Part shown: piece by piece, positions 1-12,094 of the stretch
Position numbering within the stretch: position 1 is the first letter of the stretch
Layout: every line of letters begins with the position of its first letter
Source of the DNA: Dryococelus australis
Lineage: Eukaryota; Arthropoda; Insecta; Phasmatodea; Phasmatidae
Assembly (NCBI GenBank): GCA_029891345.1
Contig: CM057005.1
Span: 66,287,760 to 66,351,759, forward strand
DNA length: 64,000 nt
Reading direction: 5' to 3'
Made by a program: the position numbers and the translations under genes
Notes under the pieces: generated by a model
Database searches by the model: none
Told to the model about the DNA's origin: nothing
What the model saw: only the letters and a program-made list of their open reading frames with translations

Positions 1-1489
1 TTTCCGAAAGGATAGTTTCTATTCATATGTTTTGACGGAGAGTCCTTGTCACATGTTATTAGTGTATTTTCTGTAATCTGAAGTGTCTTGTTCATTTGCA
101 GGAAGTTTGGCAGGATAAAAAAAAATCCTGCTACGAACAGCAGTGCGTTCGAGATTTCGCACGGAAGATTCATCGCCTGGTTGTGCCGTTACTTGTACAG
201 CAGTACTGCTTCGCAAATTGCTGCACTGAAATCGAAAGGAGAAAATAGCTTTGTAATTTTTAATTTCATGTACAATCCAGAATGACCCTAATGCTACATT
301 ACGATTGGCTGTGTAAGATAGTGCACTGGGTGGTTCAACATTAGTCTTGTTCTTCATAGTTCCCTGTTCAAAGCAATTCTTGGCGGGGGGAGGGGGGTTT
401 TAGGGAGAGGAATCAGGGCTATACACGTGTATACGGGTGGAGAATAAGGAGCTGTAAGATATCCACTTTTCAATACCATTTTGAAACTTGAACATATCGG
501 TATCGGTGCGATACATCACTCTGAGAGAATTGAAAATTCTATGGTGCTATATCCTTTTATATCAACATCGTAAACATAGGTATCGCATTTTGATATCGCA
601 GAGACCGCACATAGCCGTAGACCGCACATAGCCGTAGATCGCACATCGCCGTAGCTTCTGCGGTAACGATGGTGATGCTGCTGCCCGAGAAATAACACTG
701 GCGCTGCCCGAGTAGCTACGTGTTTGTGTGAAGCCTTAACTTTTTTTCAGATATTATAGCTTGGACTCAGTTGTGGGAAATGACAAGTTTATATCGGGAT
801 AGAAATGCTACAGAAGTCGCAACGTTTATTAGCATTTTTTATGAAAAGGAATCTGTGTTAACTTCAGATGCGTGACAAAGAAAGTTAGTTTTATCAGGAC
901 GGATGTGCCCCTAAATTGTGACTTTTAGGCGGGTCTCGGACACTCTTGTACTGCAATGGACATCCAATCCTCGGTCTAGAGAAAGTTACTGGTAGGTGAA
1001 TTAGACGATGGGATTCAAAAGTGATATTTTATGAGTTAGTGTGCGAGTCTGTGTGGACCAGAAAGCACTACCTCCATTTTTTTTTGTGTATGCTAAGGGG
1101 AGGACGCTCTGCTCTGGATTGGTGGAAATCATTCTTGAGACTAGATGCTGACCATACTCTGGGAGTGTGTGTTGGAGACATTATCTCTTGAGGCAGTACA
1201 TTTCATCTATGACAGTAATAGAAACTCTAGTACATCTGAGAGAGAAGATCATGTCCGAATTATTATGCAGTTTCAAAGACCCGTTTTTAGTTTTAATCCA
1301 GTTGACATGGGGAGGGGTGAACGATCGTGATGAGTCTCTCATCTAGAGTTGCAATACTTTTTAATAGATTTTTTTCCGAGGCACGATATACCTGTTAATA
1401 CTTGGAGGATCCGAAGGCAGTTCAAAGATATCTTACATTATGTGAAAGGGACATTCTTCTAAAGGAAATGCAATGTAAAAAATTTTTTC
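1..1489. other. Non-coding stretch, no gene seen
   Basis: AT-rich DNA with stop codons in all frames beyond about 100 codons. Around 490-600 it holds GGTATCG-type motifs resembling the ends of the element at 62184-63631, possibly a hAT remnant. Nothing else is recognised apart from the short tandem repeat at 604-654. Confidence 0.5.
604..654. repeat. Tandem repeat, 17-bp unit x3
   Basis: Three consecutive copies of ACCGCACATAGCCGTAG. The third differs at two positions. Confidence 0.85.
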
Positions 1490-1725
1490 TGGTAAACTTC
1501 CTAAACTGTAATGGAAGTTTTTAACCTATACCACACAGTATGATAATACCACATGTGAAACCACACATATAGGAATGTTTAGCAGCGCCACTATACAAAG
1601 TTGGGAACTTCCCTATGTATTTGACTTTCCTGGGCAAATGTAGGAACGCTACATTACCATTCCTGCTTTCTCACTAAGTGTATACACTGGTATGGAAAAT
1701 TTCCGCATAATTTCTTAGAGTGTGT
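1490..1725 (+). repeat. Dispersed repeat F7, copy 1
   Basis: The left part (AACTTCCTAAACTGTAATGG) and the right part (ATTTCTTAGAGTGT) recur at 16540 and about 17030, where the second copy is interrupted. It is probably a non-autonomous DNA element. No TSD was identified. Confidence 0.5.
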
Positions 1726-2518
1726 AAATGAGAAGATACGCTTTGTGTGTTGCGTTTTTATATTCTATTGTACCTGTGAATGTAAAGAGGGTGATGTTGG
1801 AAAATAAAATTATAAACTACAACGGGAGACAAATTTTACAGAATTAATTATCATGTATTTTATAAGCTTATTTAATAATTATTCCTTTTATAAATTATTT
1901 AAGTTACATTTCACTACACTGCTATAAGTTCGAAATAAAATTTTGCACAATCCATATATATATATATATTAGAGTTTTAGGTGTAAGAAATATGTTTTTG
2001 TAATCAATTAATTTAACACTTTAGTAAAATGTGTTTTAAATACTGTGCCTCGCGTGATATTTTTTTTATTCCAAAGGAAACTTGATGTGTGACGTGTTTT
2101 TGTTTGGTGAGTATGTTAAATGTAAAATCAGATTACTTTTCGAATACTAACACATTTTATGAAATGCCGCATCAAAACTCTACCACAAAGTTACGTATTA
2201 TTTGGACTTAAATTCTAAGCAAATCTGACTATTTATGTTATTTAAGTAAGTTTTAAAACTACTCCACTCCCTTTTGTTATTCTCTTGTGAGTATTAACCT
2301 CATTTGCATGAAATACCCGCCATTTAAAACATAGTTGAAGACGGTAGCAATTTAACCTCACCGTTAACACATTCAGTGATGCGTGTCCACGAGCGTGGAA
2401 TTCGTTGCAGATGAATGATACTTATGACCGCTGCTGTACACAGTAAGGCAACAGTGCCTCGTCTTCCTTGTGGCTAATATGATTTATAAAGTTTTCTGCA
2501 CTTCTCAGACATGGAAGG
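1726..2518. other. AT-rich intronic stretch, nothing recognised
   Basis: Contains a short (AT)n run near 1957-1970. No exon-like GC-rich block or splice-bounded frame is visible. Confidence 0.4.
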
Positions 2519-3196
2519 TCACACTGTCAAATTTCTCCGTCAAACTGCTTCCAATAAGTTTGGTCACATTAAGTTGGACAGTTATGATGTAATCGAAACG
2601 TCATAAAAGCCACCATGTTTGTCTGAGAAAGTTGAATGGCTTCAGTTCCCATCAAACATTTGAATATTAGACCAGTTCTAAAATTGATTTGATGTTTGAC
2701 GATCTCGGCCAATCACAATCGTGCACGACAAAAATGGACGTCAAGAAACTTTAAATTAACGAACAATTTCTGGAAAGAAAATAGTCAATGAAGATACAAA
2801 TTTATGTAGAAGCGGTCTGAGCATGAATGCTATTATAAGTGAATATTGCACATAATGTTACGAACTCGGAGGCAATAAATTTCGTTGTGCAGGAAACATC
2901 TCTGATAAATAGAATTTCCGTTTAGTAAAGAAGCAAAAATAAATTTCAACATTCCTTACATTTCTTCCTGTAATGGACTGCATGGAAAACAAAAGCAATA
3001 TCTCACTATGAAAATAATTTTAAAATAATAATTCAAATTAGATTTTCCCAGTAAAAAATTTGACAGTGTGACACATTTTGACACACATTCAAGATTATTT
3101 AATAATATATGTTGGAAGGAAAAATTTGATGACCCTAAATTTTCTTAAAATTTCATTTTCAAATTTAGTCGAAGGCGAAAATTTGACAGTGTGACA
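2519..3196. mobile_element. TIR element with TCACACTGTCAAATTT ends
   Basis: The left end at 2519 is repeated in inverse orientation at 3056-3073 and again at 3178-3196. This suggests an element with inverted termini, or two overlapping or nested copies. The interior is AT-rich and non-coding. No TSD was confirmed. Confidence 0.5.
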
Positions 3197-4640
3197 GGGG
3201 CTTAGCGCCAGTATCATAGAGCATGCAGTGCGTTGTTCACTGGCTGCAAGAAAAAATAACTTAATACGAGTACAGCGTGCACCAAAACAAAACACGTTTA
3301 TAAAACAAATTAATAAAAAATTTTAAAAAGGTGTGATTTGTTCTGAATCATCGGGGTTAAATTTTTGCATCCTCAGAAGAGAAGGAAACAACTCTTCACT
3401 GTTTTATTATTTGTATTTAACCCACTAAACCACTTTTCTCACACTGAAGAGGAAGAAGCAAGAATTCTCGCTAGGCGGGGTAAAAAATATTATGCCACTA
3501 AACCCAACTTCGAAAAAGTTAGATTTAGCAGGAAGAAAGCTGCATTGATGACATTAAGGGCGGCTATTGTTCATGTTATCGTGCGTTTAGGTCCCATTAA
3601 CTAGTGAAGATATCCTTAGGCCAAGCAAGAGCGAACTGTTATGAAGTGATCAGGCCTTAGCTGAACGGCCTACCTGATCACACCTTCATACATTGAACCA
3701 GGGCACGAGCGTGAATGCAATAACACCTTGCGAAAGAAAGTTGTAGCAACCCCCTCCACCGGCCAGAAAACGGGGCCGAAAATATTAAACAACGCGCCCG
3801 ATATAGGCCAGCGTAACACTGGCAACGGCGTCTTTTGTCATCAAGGCAGCGGACCAAGAAACATGGAGATGGGTATGTCCGGCCGTCGTTAACCGCCTCC
3901 TAGAATCAGCCTTTGGCAACATGAACAAGGTGGGGACTTTCCAAATAGACTTTACTCAGAATGTAGCTGTTTAAATCTTTATAATTTAATATAAATTAAT
4001 ACTCGAGTATATTTGTATAGCTCCCGCCACGCATACTTCACAATGTTTACATTAAAACAGTATTGTCCAACCTTAATGTTAAATAAACCCTTTATATATA
4101 GTGTTCATTGCATAACCCTTTATCAATAACTTGCATCGCCCCCTACAGTCCCATTTAAACTATAGCCTATGCAAGAAATAACAGATCCCCTAAGTTATAA
4201 ATCTTCATTTGAGGAGTTGGAATCTATATATAATAGCAGAAAAATCAGCGTCTATAGATACCAGACGACTTTAAGTAAGCGAGACGGACGACAGGTAACT
4301 TAACCACGGCGGTGTTATTTCTCGGCTCTTACGCCCCCGGCGCGGAGGGTGAGAAAGGGGGTGGGGTTACGCCCTTCTTCCGTCGCCGAGGCGTCCATTA
4401 CCCCTTCCTTCCGCCGCGGGCGCCCAAGGAGAACACAAGAGCGCGCGTTTACAGGCGCCTTGACGCTTCCCCGCGCCGTGCCTGGCTGACTTCTCCACCC
4501 CCCAACCCTTTACATTTCCACCCCTCTAGGGTGCATGCAAATAAACCCTGCCAACTCGCTTCCCCGAGACGGTAAACAGACACCACCTCCAGCCAGCCGT
4601 GTGCCACAGCTGTCTCCGGCAACTACACCCCATTCGTAGT
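3197..4640. other. Non-coding stretch with palindrome and GC-rich block
   Basis: 3640-3690 is an imperfect palindrome (stem GTGATCAGG / CCTGATCAC, extended by TATGAAG / CTTCATA). 4290-4600 is clearly GC-rich with no supported reading frame. Confidence 0.45.
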
Positions 4641-4642
4641 TA

Positions 4643-5066
4643 CAGTGTATTCACCGTTTCTTCGCACATTTTACATCAAACCTTTGAAAAATTTCCCCAT
4701 GTCTGACGTGTTTAGTTATTTCCTAAACATGTCATTTATCACAAAAGTTTTATAACTCTGGTAACATAAAGTATCTTGGTTTTCGTTTAAATTGCAGTTG
4801 ACTATATTTTCTTTATAATTCATAATATATCATTTATAATAAATGCGAAGGGGGTAAAAAAAGAGAAAACACGCGTGTTGGTAGAGCTTAGTACGAAATA
4901 GTTCTCATGCAAAATATTATTGCAACTGAAGGCGCACGAATTCGGTGCGTTGTCCTATGGTGTAATTTTCTAGAATTGGTTAAACTTAGTTTTCACGAGG
5001 CGGAGGAATATCCTGGAACTAGAACTTTAGCAGGGCTTCAGAAAAGTGTAAAGTAACCATGAATGG
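4643..5066 (-). mobile_element. F2 MITE, nearly full length
   Basis: Starts GTGTATTCACCGTTTCTTC and ends with the complement of the opposite TIR (AAAAGTGTAAAGTAACCATGAATG). The interior matches the other F2 copies (GTCTGACGTGTTTAGTTATT; GGCGGAGGAATATCCTGGAA). Confidence 0.75.
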
Positions 5067-5112
5067 AGCATACTTCCAACGCTTCTGCAGTTCTGCTAAA
5101 ATTCTACTTTCA

Positions 5113-5366
5113 GAGGGCCACGGTGTGGCTGAGCTTTCCCACCAAGGCTAAACCGGGTTCAATCCCCGGCCGGGCCACTCCCGGATATTCGCATTTGTGA
5201 ACCGTGCTGGACGATGCTGCTGGTCGGTGTATTTTCTTGGGGGGGAGGGGGGCGGAGGGAATTCTCCCATTTCTTTCTCCCGCCCTTTCATTCATACCTC
5301 AATAACCCTTAGCGGCTCTCGAGCACTCTCTTTTAAGAGCCGCCCAGATCTCTCCACTCAGTCACT
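5113..5366 (+). mobile_element. tRNA-derived SINE, family A
   Basis: The head carries a pol III A box-like TGTGGCTGAGC and a B box (GGGTTCAATCCCC). A body shared with six other copies follows, ending in a CTCTCCACTCAGTCACTC-type tail. The head is a tRNA relic, not a functional tRNA, as it lacks paired arms. Confidence 0.75.
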
Positions 5367-5810
5367 CTACTTTCATGGTATTCCTCCGCCGCAAGCGAAT
5401 AAAACGCAACAAAGTCCAGAAATTTACACCGAAGGGACGACACACTGTAGTTGTGCGCTTTCAGTAGTGACATACCGCCATATACCAGATGACGTGCGTC
5501 TGTAATTACTTTCAAAAGTGCTAATTTTACCGTGAATAGCCTATAACTAATAGGTCTACTTAAACAATACAACAATAACCTAACCGACCTACTTCGGTCT
5601 ATCTCTGAGTACTTCGCATTCCCTAACTAATTAAATGTACAATTTAAATTAAACAAAAAAGATTGTAATACCGCGAATAGACTATACCAGAGTTGCCGCG
5701 AAGGAAACTGCAATAGTATATATACACGTAGCGCGCTTCTGGAACGTCCTACCGCTAAGTATTGCATTCCGTATCCACTTGTCTTGGAAGATAATCCGCA
5801 GTCATATACA
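5367..5810. other. Non-coding, with a stray MITE end
   Basis: 5511-5546 is a right-end TIR of the TTCACGG superfamily (AAAAGTGCTAATTTTACCG then TGAATAGCCTATA). 5672-5687 carries another (GCGAATAGACTATA). Their left ends are not recognised. Confidence 0.5.
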
Positions 5811-6003
5811 GGCTATTCACGGTAAAGTGAGATTTTCTGAGGCCCTAGTTACTTTTATCTTCCAACCACTTTAAAAATGAATATTGCCATGTAGGTAATA
5901 AACGCCCTGTATTATTTCACCAGACACGGAAGTTAACTTCAAAGGCTAAAATAAAATATATTTATTGACTAACATTCCAAATGAGAGGGCTTTCAAAACA
6001 GCA
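5811..6003 (+). mobile_element. F3 MITE, 3'-truncated
   Basis: Starts GGCTATTCACGGTAAAGTGA. The interior matches 13869-14108, including AATATTGCCATGTAGGTA, and breaks off after GAGAGGGCTTTCAAAA. Confidence 0.65.
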
Positions 6004-6101
6004 CACTTCACCGGGAATGTCCTATAGAAACGAGATTTGCATAAAATTTACAGTGCCAGGCAGACGTTTGGGCACGCGAGCTCCCTCACGCTCACTGGCT
6101 G

Positions 6102-6331
6102 ACACCGAACGATGTGGCGCAGTGTTTAACATTCGGACTAGCATTCGGTGGGACCTGGGTTCGAATCCTGGTCCGGCCATCCTGGTCGCGGTTTTCCACA
6201 AGCTCCCGAATTCGCTCCAGACGAACGCGGGGATGGTTCCTCACTGAAGGCCTTGCTTATCAGAGCAACTTGCTCCGTCTCTAATGACTTTGCTGTCAAC
6301 GAGACGTTAATTTTGTTACGTTTTGATAACC
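6102..6331 (+). mobile_element. tRNA-derived SINE, family B
   Basis: A box-like TGTGGCGCAGTG and B box GGGTTCGAATCCTGG. The body ends with the CTTGCTCCGTCTCTAATGAC and GACGAGACGTT motifs shared with 23309-23546. Confidence 0.75.
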
Positions 6332-6840
6332 TGAGGTATTTTATGTAATTATAGCGAACAGGTTTGGGGTGCGTAGCTCGAAGTAAATATTGGGTTAATT
6401 CAAACGTCTTTATATAAAACCCAAATAAATAACAATTAACAGAACGCTCTACAATCGTTGAGTTAAAGCGCGGGTGTCAATTATAATATCCGTTAACCAC
6501 TTGAGCAGAAGCCGCGTTATTATTAATTAACTAAATGTCTCTGAACTCACTGGAAGTTGTTCATCTTAATCTCGATGCCGAAGGCCTCTTTGCATCACGG
6601 CTCGACGGCGGTCCACGGTACACCCTTCTGCTGTCCTCTTGACAACACGGCGCGGCGGCTGGCTGAGGTCAGGCCTGGTTTCATGTCCCCGCGGCGCTAA
6701 GTACTCGCCGCGGGTTTACTAATATAACACTAGTTTCAAAACGTCGCTCAGCGTGTGGCCTCGCCCTGATTGCAGCGGTGGGTCGCTTCTCGTGCGCGGG
6801 GTGTCCGTTCTAGCCAGTGTTGTGGACATCCATACCTAAA
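6332..6840. other. Non-coding stretch with GC-rich part
   Basis: 6590-6800 is GC-richer, but no exon or known repeat is recognised. Confidence 0.4.
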
Positions 6841-7245
6841 GGCTGTTCACGATAAAGTGAGCACGTTTGAACTCGGCCTATGAAAAAAAAAAAAAGTCAC
6901 TCCTAGCTGCGTATATTTTAACGGGCGCAATGAGTGACACTCGCCCGGTAATGTTGGTAACAATGGAGGGAAAGCAGTTACTTATCTCAATGTCGACTAA
7001 AAAGTGTTAGTCGACCATATTTCTTTCGCTTACTGTTTATTTTAATGCATCGAAGTGTAAAAATAAGCACATATGTAAAACATTTACTTTTCTAACAATT
7101 TCACAGTTTCACTTGACCAACGCATGAACAAAGTTATGAGGCTCGTTACAATGTTAATTTTACGTAAGGGGGAAGAATACACAACGTGCATGCAAGTAGA
7201 TCTTAAGCAGGGCTTTCAAAAGTGCTCATTTTACCGTGAACAGCC
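6841..7245 (+). mobile_element. F1 MITE, full length
   Basis: Begins GGCTGTTCACGATAAAGTGA and ends TTTTACCGTGAACAGCC, which are inverted repeats of each other. Both sides carry TAAA/TA. The interior landmarks ATGCATCGAAGTGTAAAAAT and CTTAAGCAGGGCTTTCAAAA recur in all F1 copies. The small ORF inside is not a gene. Confidence 0.85.
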
Positions 7246-9301
7246 TAAACGGATAGTTAGGAACAGGTGTATTTCGCGAAAAGTTTTCAAGACCAGTTGT
7301 ACTCCAAAAAACTTTGAAAATCATCCAACCACGAAAGTGCATATAAACAAATGTCACTTGCCTCAACTGTCTGTTCATGAATTATGGACGTTCAGTATCG
7401 GAGTACTTTATTACTATTGACACGGTCAAATAATGTGTCTTTTACGTAGACGTGCGACCAATAACCAAAGGATCATGTGGTTGTGAACGTAGGATATTGA
7501 AGTATAGCATGGCCATAAATATTTTCGTGAAATACACCTGTCCATGCCTATAGTCTAATAGCGGTTTCTTCGTACTTTTTTTAAAACAAACCTTTGAAAG
7601 AACACACCATGTACAACGTGTTGGGTTTGTTCCTAAATAGGTTTATTGGTTCCTAAATATGTTTATAGGTGTTGTTCCTAAAAAAGTTTATAGCGACCTG
7701 CAAAATTCGCGTTATTTTTTGCCATCAAGATAAAATTCACAATAATTTATACACTCGAGAGTAGTAGGGGCGGGCGGATTTCACCCCACTTGGGATTAAT
7801 TGATGGATTATCGATTAATCCTTAATCAGATCAAATTTCTAATCATAAAATGGTCAATTGAAAGGGTTGCATTTATTGAAAGGGTTAAATGGATTGAAAG
7901 GGTTAAATTTTAATCCGATAAATTTTTTTCTTGAATTTCTTTCTTTCTTTTTGTGGGCAGGAGCTCTCTACGGAGTTGACTGTGGGGTTTCCTGGAGGCG
8001 CTGACCAGATTGGCGCGTTGCAATGTCTTATATAGTTGACCAGTTGAGTGCAAGAGTGGGCTAAGGTACATTTTCTCTAATTTTTCTAATTTTGATGTGT
8101 TTGTAGGGATATTGGTGGTAGATAAGCGATTTTTACGAATATGTCTAACACACAAGAGAATTTCAGACAGTTTGGACGATTTCTAAGAGTGACCTAAGTG
8201 TAAATTTTATGTTTTTTGGGCGATTTGTTCGTAGATGGTGGTGGGAGATAGAAGACTTTAAAAGATGCGATTTACGTGTAAAACGATCTGTTTTCGTAAT
8301 GCAGTTAAAAGTTAGAGAATTTCAGTGTGTTCCATGCATGAATAAGTTACATGCTTCGAATCGCAAATTTCAAACGACTACGTGAATAATAAGTGCAATT
8401 ACGTGAGTCTTAAATGTAACATGAGTCTCGAGCTTAGAAAAATCATTTACATGAGAGAGAGAATTTTAACTACGTGAATAACATCTGATGTCGACAAGTG
8501 CAAGCTCACTAAATGAAATCCAGCTAACCAGTATGAGATTACGCAAGGCAGAGTCTTTAAACGAGTTCTACGTATGAATGAATAACACGACAGACAAGTA
8601 TAACGAACAACTACGGTTTTTAAACGAAATCCAGCTAGTCAGTATGAATAAATAACACCTGGCCTGGAGAATGTTATCTTACGGCAAAAAAATTCTATAT
8701 GCGATTTATACCAGACACAATAGCGTGCGTCTATTCTGATAAGTAAAATATATAACGATAGAAAATCTTACCCCAAATTATTTGTTTAAAAATAACCAAC
8801 TTGCGTAGAGTGCAATACCACATCAGTTTATATGTAACGGGAAAAAATGCACACTCTTCCACGAAGAAAATTTATGTAAACTATCGGATACACTACACTG
8901 GTCCGAACAATTATTTATCACACATTTCGCTAATTCACATTTAAAAAAATCCTAACCGAATGACTCACGAATGATAAAAAAAATAGCGTACGTAAACATG
9001 AAAATGACAAATAATGTGTACACTATAACCTATCGCAATAAAAGTTCAGGGAATCTTGTATGTAACATGATAAACAGTTATAAAATAAGGGAAGTACTAC
9101 AAATTTCCGTAAAGTGTGTGTCGCACTTTTTAACACAAACAGTATTATCGTTTACTGAACACAGAAATCAGTTACTTATCACAAATGCAGTATATCAATC
9201 CGAAAAGAAAAATAAGTTAACATACGAAAATTTCTATTTCACACTATAGTTTATGAATACTATGAACAAGGTGTGAACCCTGGAGCAAATAATATCGGTT
9301 A
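7246..9301. other. Non-coding stretch with repeat fragments
   Basis: 7558-7775 is a partial F2 copy (TTTCTTCGTACTTTTTTTAA). 7694-7721 carries GACCTGCAAAATTCGCG, also at 16604. 7785-7920 has short repeats of ATTGAAAGGGTTAAA and ATTAATCC. 7920-9300 is featureless AT-rich DNA. Confidence 0.5.
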
Positions 9302-9478
9302 ATGAAAATTCTTATTCCTACACTTAAATGCAATTTTAAAAAAAAGAAAGAAAGCAAAACTAATGATTTTAATATTTACAAATATATGAAACAACTTCCC
9401 CTTCGTTGTTACCAACTTTACTGGGTGCACGCCATTCAGTGCGCCTGTTGAAATAGGTATATACCAGTAGGAGCACTG
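9302..9478 (-). mobile_element. F1 MITE fragment
   Basis: Diverged internal F1 sequence in reverse orientation, including GTTACCAACTTTACTGGG and the CAGTGCGCC segment. Neither TIR is intact. Confidence 0.55.
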
Positions 9479-9576
9479 AAAATGTTTTAAAGATTGATTT
9501 CCAAAGGGCTTAATTGACCGTGGACTGCGTATAACCTCTTTTTTTAAATTAAATTTTATTGAATTGATATTATAAG

Positions 9577-9775
9577 TGAAGTGAGTTGAGTTTGAAGCAG
9601 TGCCGGAATGCAAGGCTGGGAGAAACGGGAGATCCCTGAGAAAACCCGCCGACCAGCGGCATCGTCTTGGCACGATTCCCACTTGTGGGAATCGGAGAGT
9701 GACCCCGTTAGGAATCGAACCCGGTTCGCCCTTGTGGGAGGCGAGTAGTCTAACCACTAACCGCTTCGGCCCCCT
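9577..9775 (-). mobile_element. tRNA-derived SINE, family A
   Basis: Reverse-orientation copy with body landmarks GAGAAAACCCGCCGACCAGC and the complement of a B box (GGAATCGAACCC), ending in the tRNA-like head. Confidence 0.8.
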
Positions 9776-9927
9776 TGTTAGAAGTATTTCATTCATATAA
9801 AAGGGCTTCTCTTCAAATAATTAAGTTAACTAACTCGTTCCCCAGTGTTGACAATGGGACTTTGGCAGTTGCGTTTTTGTGGGGCAGGTCAATGGTGGGC
9901 ACATGCGAAGAAGATGAAAAACCGATC

Positions 9928-10147
9928 TATAGTCCATTCACGACTGGAACAGACTTACAAAAATCAACCTTTGAAAAAGCATTCTAGCCATTAGCTGCAT
10001 GCATAGCTAGTAAAAAAAATGGAGGTTGCGGGTACTGTACCCGCTCCCGCCACCTTTTTTTTTCTTACTAATGCATGCTGCTAATGGCTAGGGTGTTTTT
10101 TCAAAGGTTGATTTTCGTAAGTCTGTTCCAGTCGGGAATGGACTATA
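9928..10147. mobile_element. F4 foldback MITE
   Basis: About 220 bp that is almost entirely one inverted repeat. It starts TATAGTCCATTCACGACTGG and ends with its complement CCAGTCGGGAATGGACTATA. The arms share AATCAACCTTTGAAAAA, and a short GC-rich loop lies near 10030-10050. The terminus matches that of F2. Confidence 0.8.
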
Positions 10148-11547
10148 GCTCATCTTCAGTCTAGGGTCGCTGCACGCAGTGGAAACAAAAGCGGACCACA
10201 GCCGTTCGTTTGTTCACGGCCACGACCACCTGTCGCTATTCTTGTGTCTTGAATCACCGCAGCTAAGGACGACACTGGCACGCGTGTCCAATTACTCGTC
10301 ACCCTTAACGAACACGTCACTCGACTGCATCCGAATTTTTAAAGTTTCCTGGTTTGATTTTTTTTAAAGGAAAAGTATTATTGTAACAAATGTGCTAAAG
10401 TCAAATTTTACTATGTCCCCTGTACTTTAATAGTTAAGCCATATTAAAGATGTTTTTCTTTTTGAAAATTGTAAGACAATTACGTTAAATGTTACGTTAA
10501 ACCAAATACTGTTTAAATAAATTATGTAAAATACACGGTTATTGCTTAAAGTTAAGCTAGCTTATAGGGATGCTTTAAATAACTACATAACATTTGAAAA
10601 ATTTTCTCCACGAAAATTTATTTATCTAAATACCCCCCATACAACATCAGATTCAACTGATTTCATTTATTTTTAAATTACGTTTTTAAGAAAAGTCGAG
10701 AAATTGGTTCTCTTTTTCGTACATGTTAACAGCTCCGCGTGCGAAACACGCAGCCTCACAGTTTAAATGAGGAACGAATGTCAAAGAAATTCCTTGTCAA
10801 TGAATCAGTTTTAAAGATAACAGTTTCAACAAAGGAAAAAAAATATTCAACACAATTTGCTCAGAAAGTACTGCCACGGTAAGAAATGTTTAAAAATGAC
10901 ATTCCTTCTTATTTTTTAAAGTGTAAATGTCGATTTTAAATTGTGTTAAAAAATAAACAGAATATCAAACATAAAAATTGGTGAGATTTCATAACGTGAC
11001 AGTATTCCTTAAGAAAAATACTTAATGGCTGAGTACGAAGTTACAAAATTTAATTCGCTCAAAATGTTCGTTTTGAGTTGTTTTAAATCAATGTTTTTAC
11101 TATATATATATTTCCTTTTTAGCTGCAGGGTTTCAGCTCAGAAGATGGAATTATCTCATTTCTAAGTATTTGTTATCGTTCCGCGGATAATTTCCGTTAA
11201 TTGACGATCATTTTTGATCTGTAGAAATATAAACAATTTAATATATGCGTTGTAGCATTATACGCTACAGATATTTAACAATCCGTATAAAATTCTGAAC
11301 CCTCATTGTCTTAATTGTTTTCTTTCCCCAGTTTTCGTAGGAGGGGAAGGGGGCTATATCAGCTCTCCCCTCTTAAATGTGTATCTCCAATAAGGGAAGT
11401 ACCCTACGTGACGGCAGACATCATTCGTTGTTTATATATTTCCTTGTCGCATAAACAACTGTTGCAAATAGCATCCAATACAAAAACATTTTTGTTTGTT
11501 CTGGCGTATTACAGAATGTAATACTGATGTAGTCTATTCGCTGTTTG
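10148..11547. other. AT-rich intronic stretch, nothing recognised
   Basis: No splice-bounded exon and no repeat shared with the rest of the window was spotted. Confidence 0.4.
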
Positions 11548-11660
11548 TTACACTTTTTAAATCAAACCTTAGAAAAAATCACCCCATGTATAACACGTTT
11601 GGTTGTTTACTATGTCCTGTATCACAAAAGTTTTATACTTCTCTTAACATACAAGAGCAC
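11548..11660 (-). mobile_element. F2 MITE fragment
   Basis: Matches the F2 right portion (AATCAAACCTTAGAAAAAAT, CCCATGTATAACACGTTTGG) and lacks both ends. Confidence 0.5.
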
Positions 11661-12094
11661 TGCTTCGCGCTCTCTCACGCTCTCGCTCTGTGGAACTGAG
11701 ACAACCACTCTCTCGTATCTCTCAGACATCATGCAGACAGCTGATGACGAAATGCGGGAAATCATGTAATAATAGCAATTGTAAATAATATGTATGTGTT
11801 CCAAACAGTAAACAAATAATTATCACTACCACAATAATTATTAGCGAGAGCTAGAGCACAAGATAGCGCTCTCGGGGCAAATTGAGACACGGACTTCGCT
11901 TCACGTTCTATCGCGAGTGTGACGTTTAAATCTATGGCATTTCAAATTTCGGTGTTTCTGCTTATTTCTCATAGCAGTACGAAATGGCACATTATTAATA
12001 CGTTTAGGTTTGAAACTATTTAACGTTTTCACTTTACTGACGCGTGAATAAAGTCGTTATGCTCACGTCAATGTAAATTTTACACACAGAGCCT
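11661..12094. other. Non-coding, with F1 3' fragment
   Basis: 12010-12090 is an internal F1 piece (GACGCGTGAATAAAGTCGTT). The rest is not recognised. Confidence 0.45.

Noticed and set aside
4290-4600. CpG-island promoter or GC-rich exon
   Set aside because: No cysteine or CCP pattern, no convincing splice borders and no transcription evidence; left as an unexplained GC-rich block.
5113-5180. True tRNA gene
   Set aside because: A and B boxes occur, but acceptor and anticodon arms do not pair and the sequence recurs with a common SINE body.
9299-9796. 165-codon open frame on minus as a gene
   Set aside because: It runs across an F1 fragment and a family A SINE, so it is repeat-derived with no domain.
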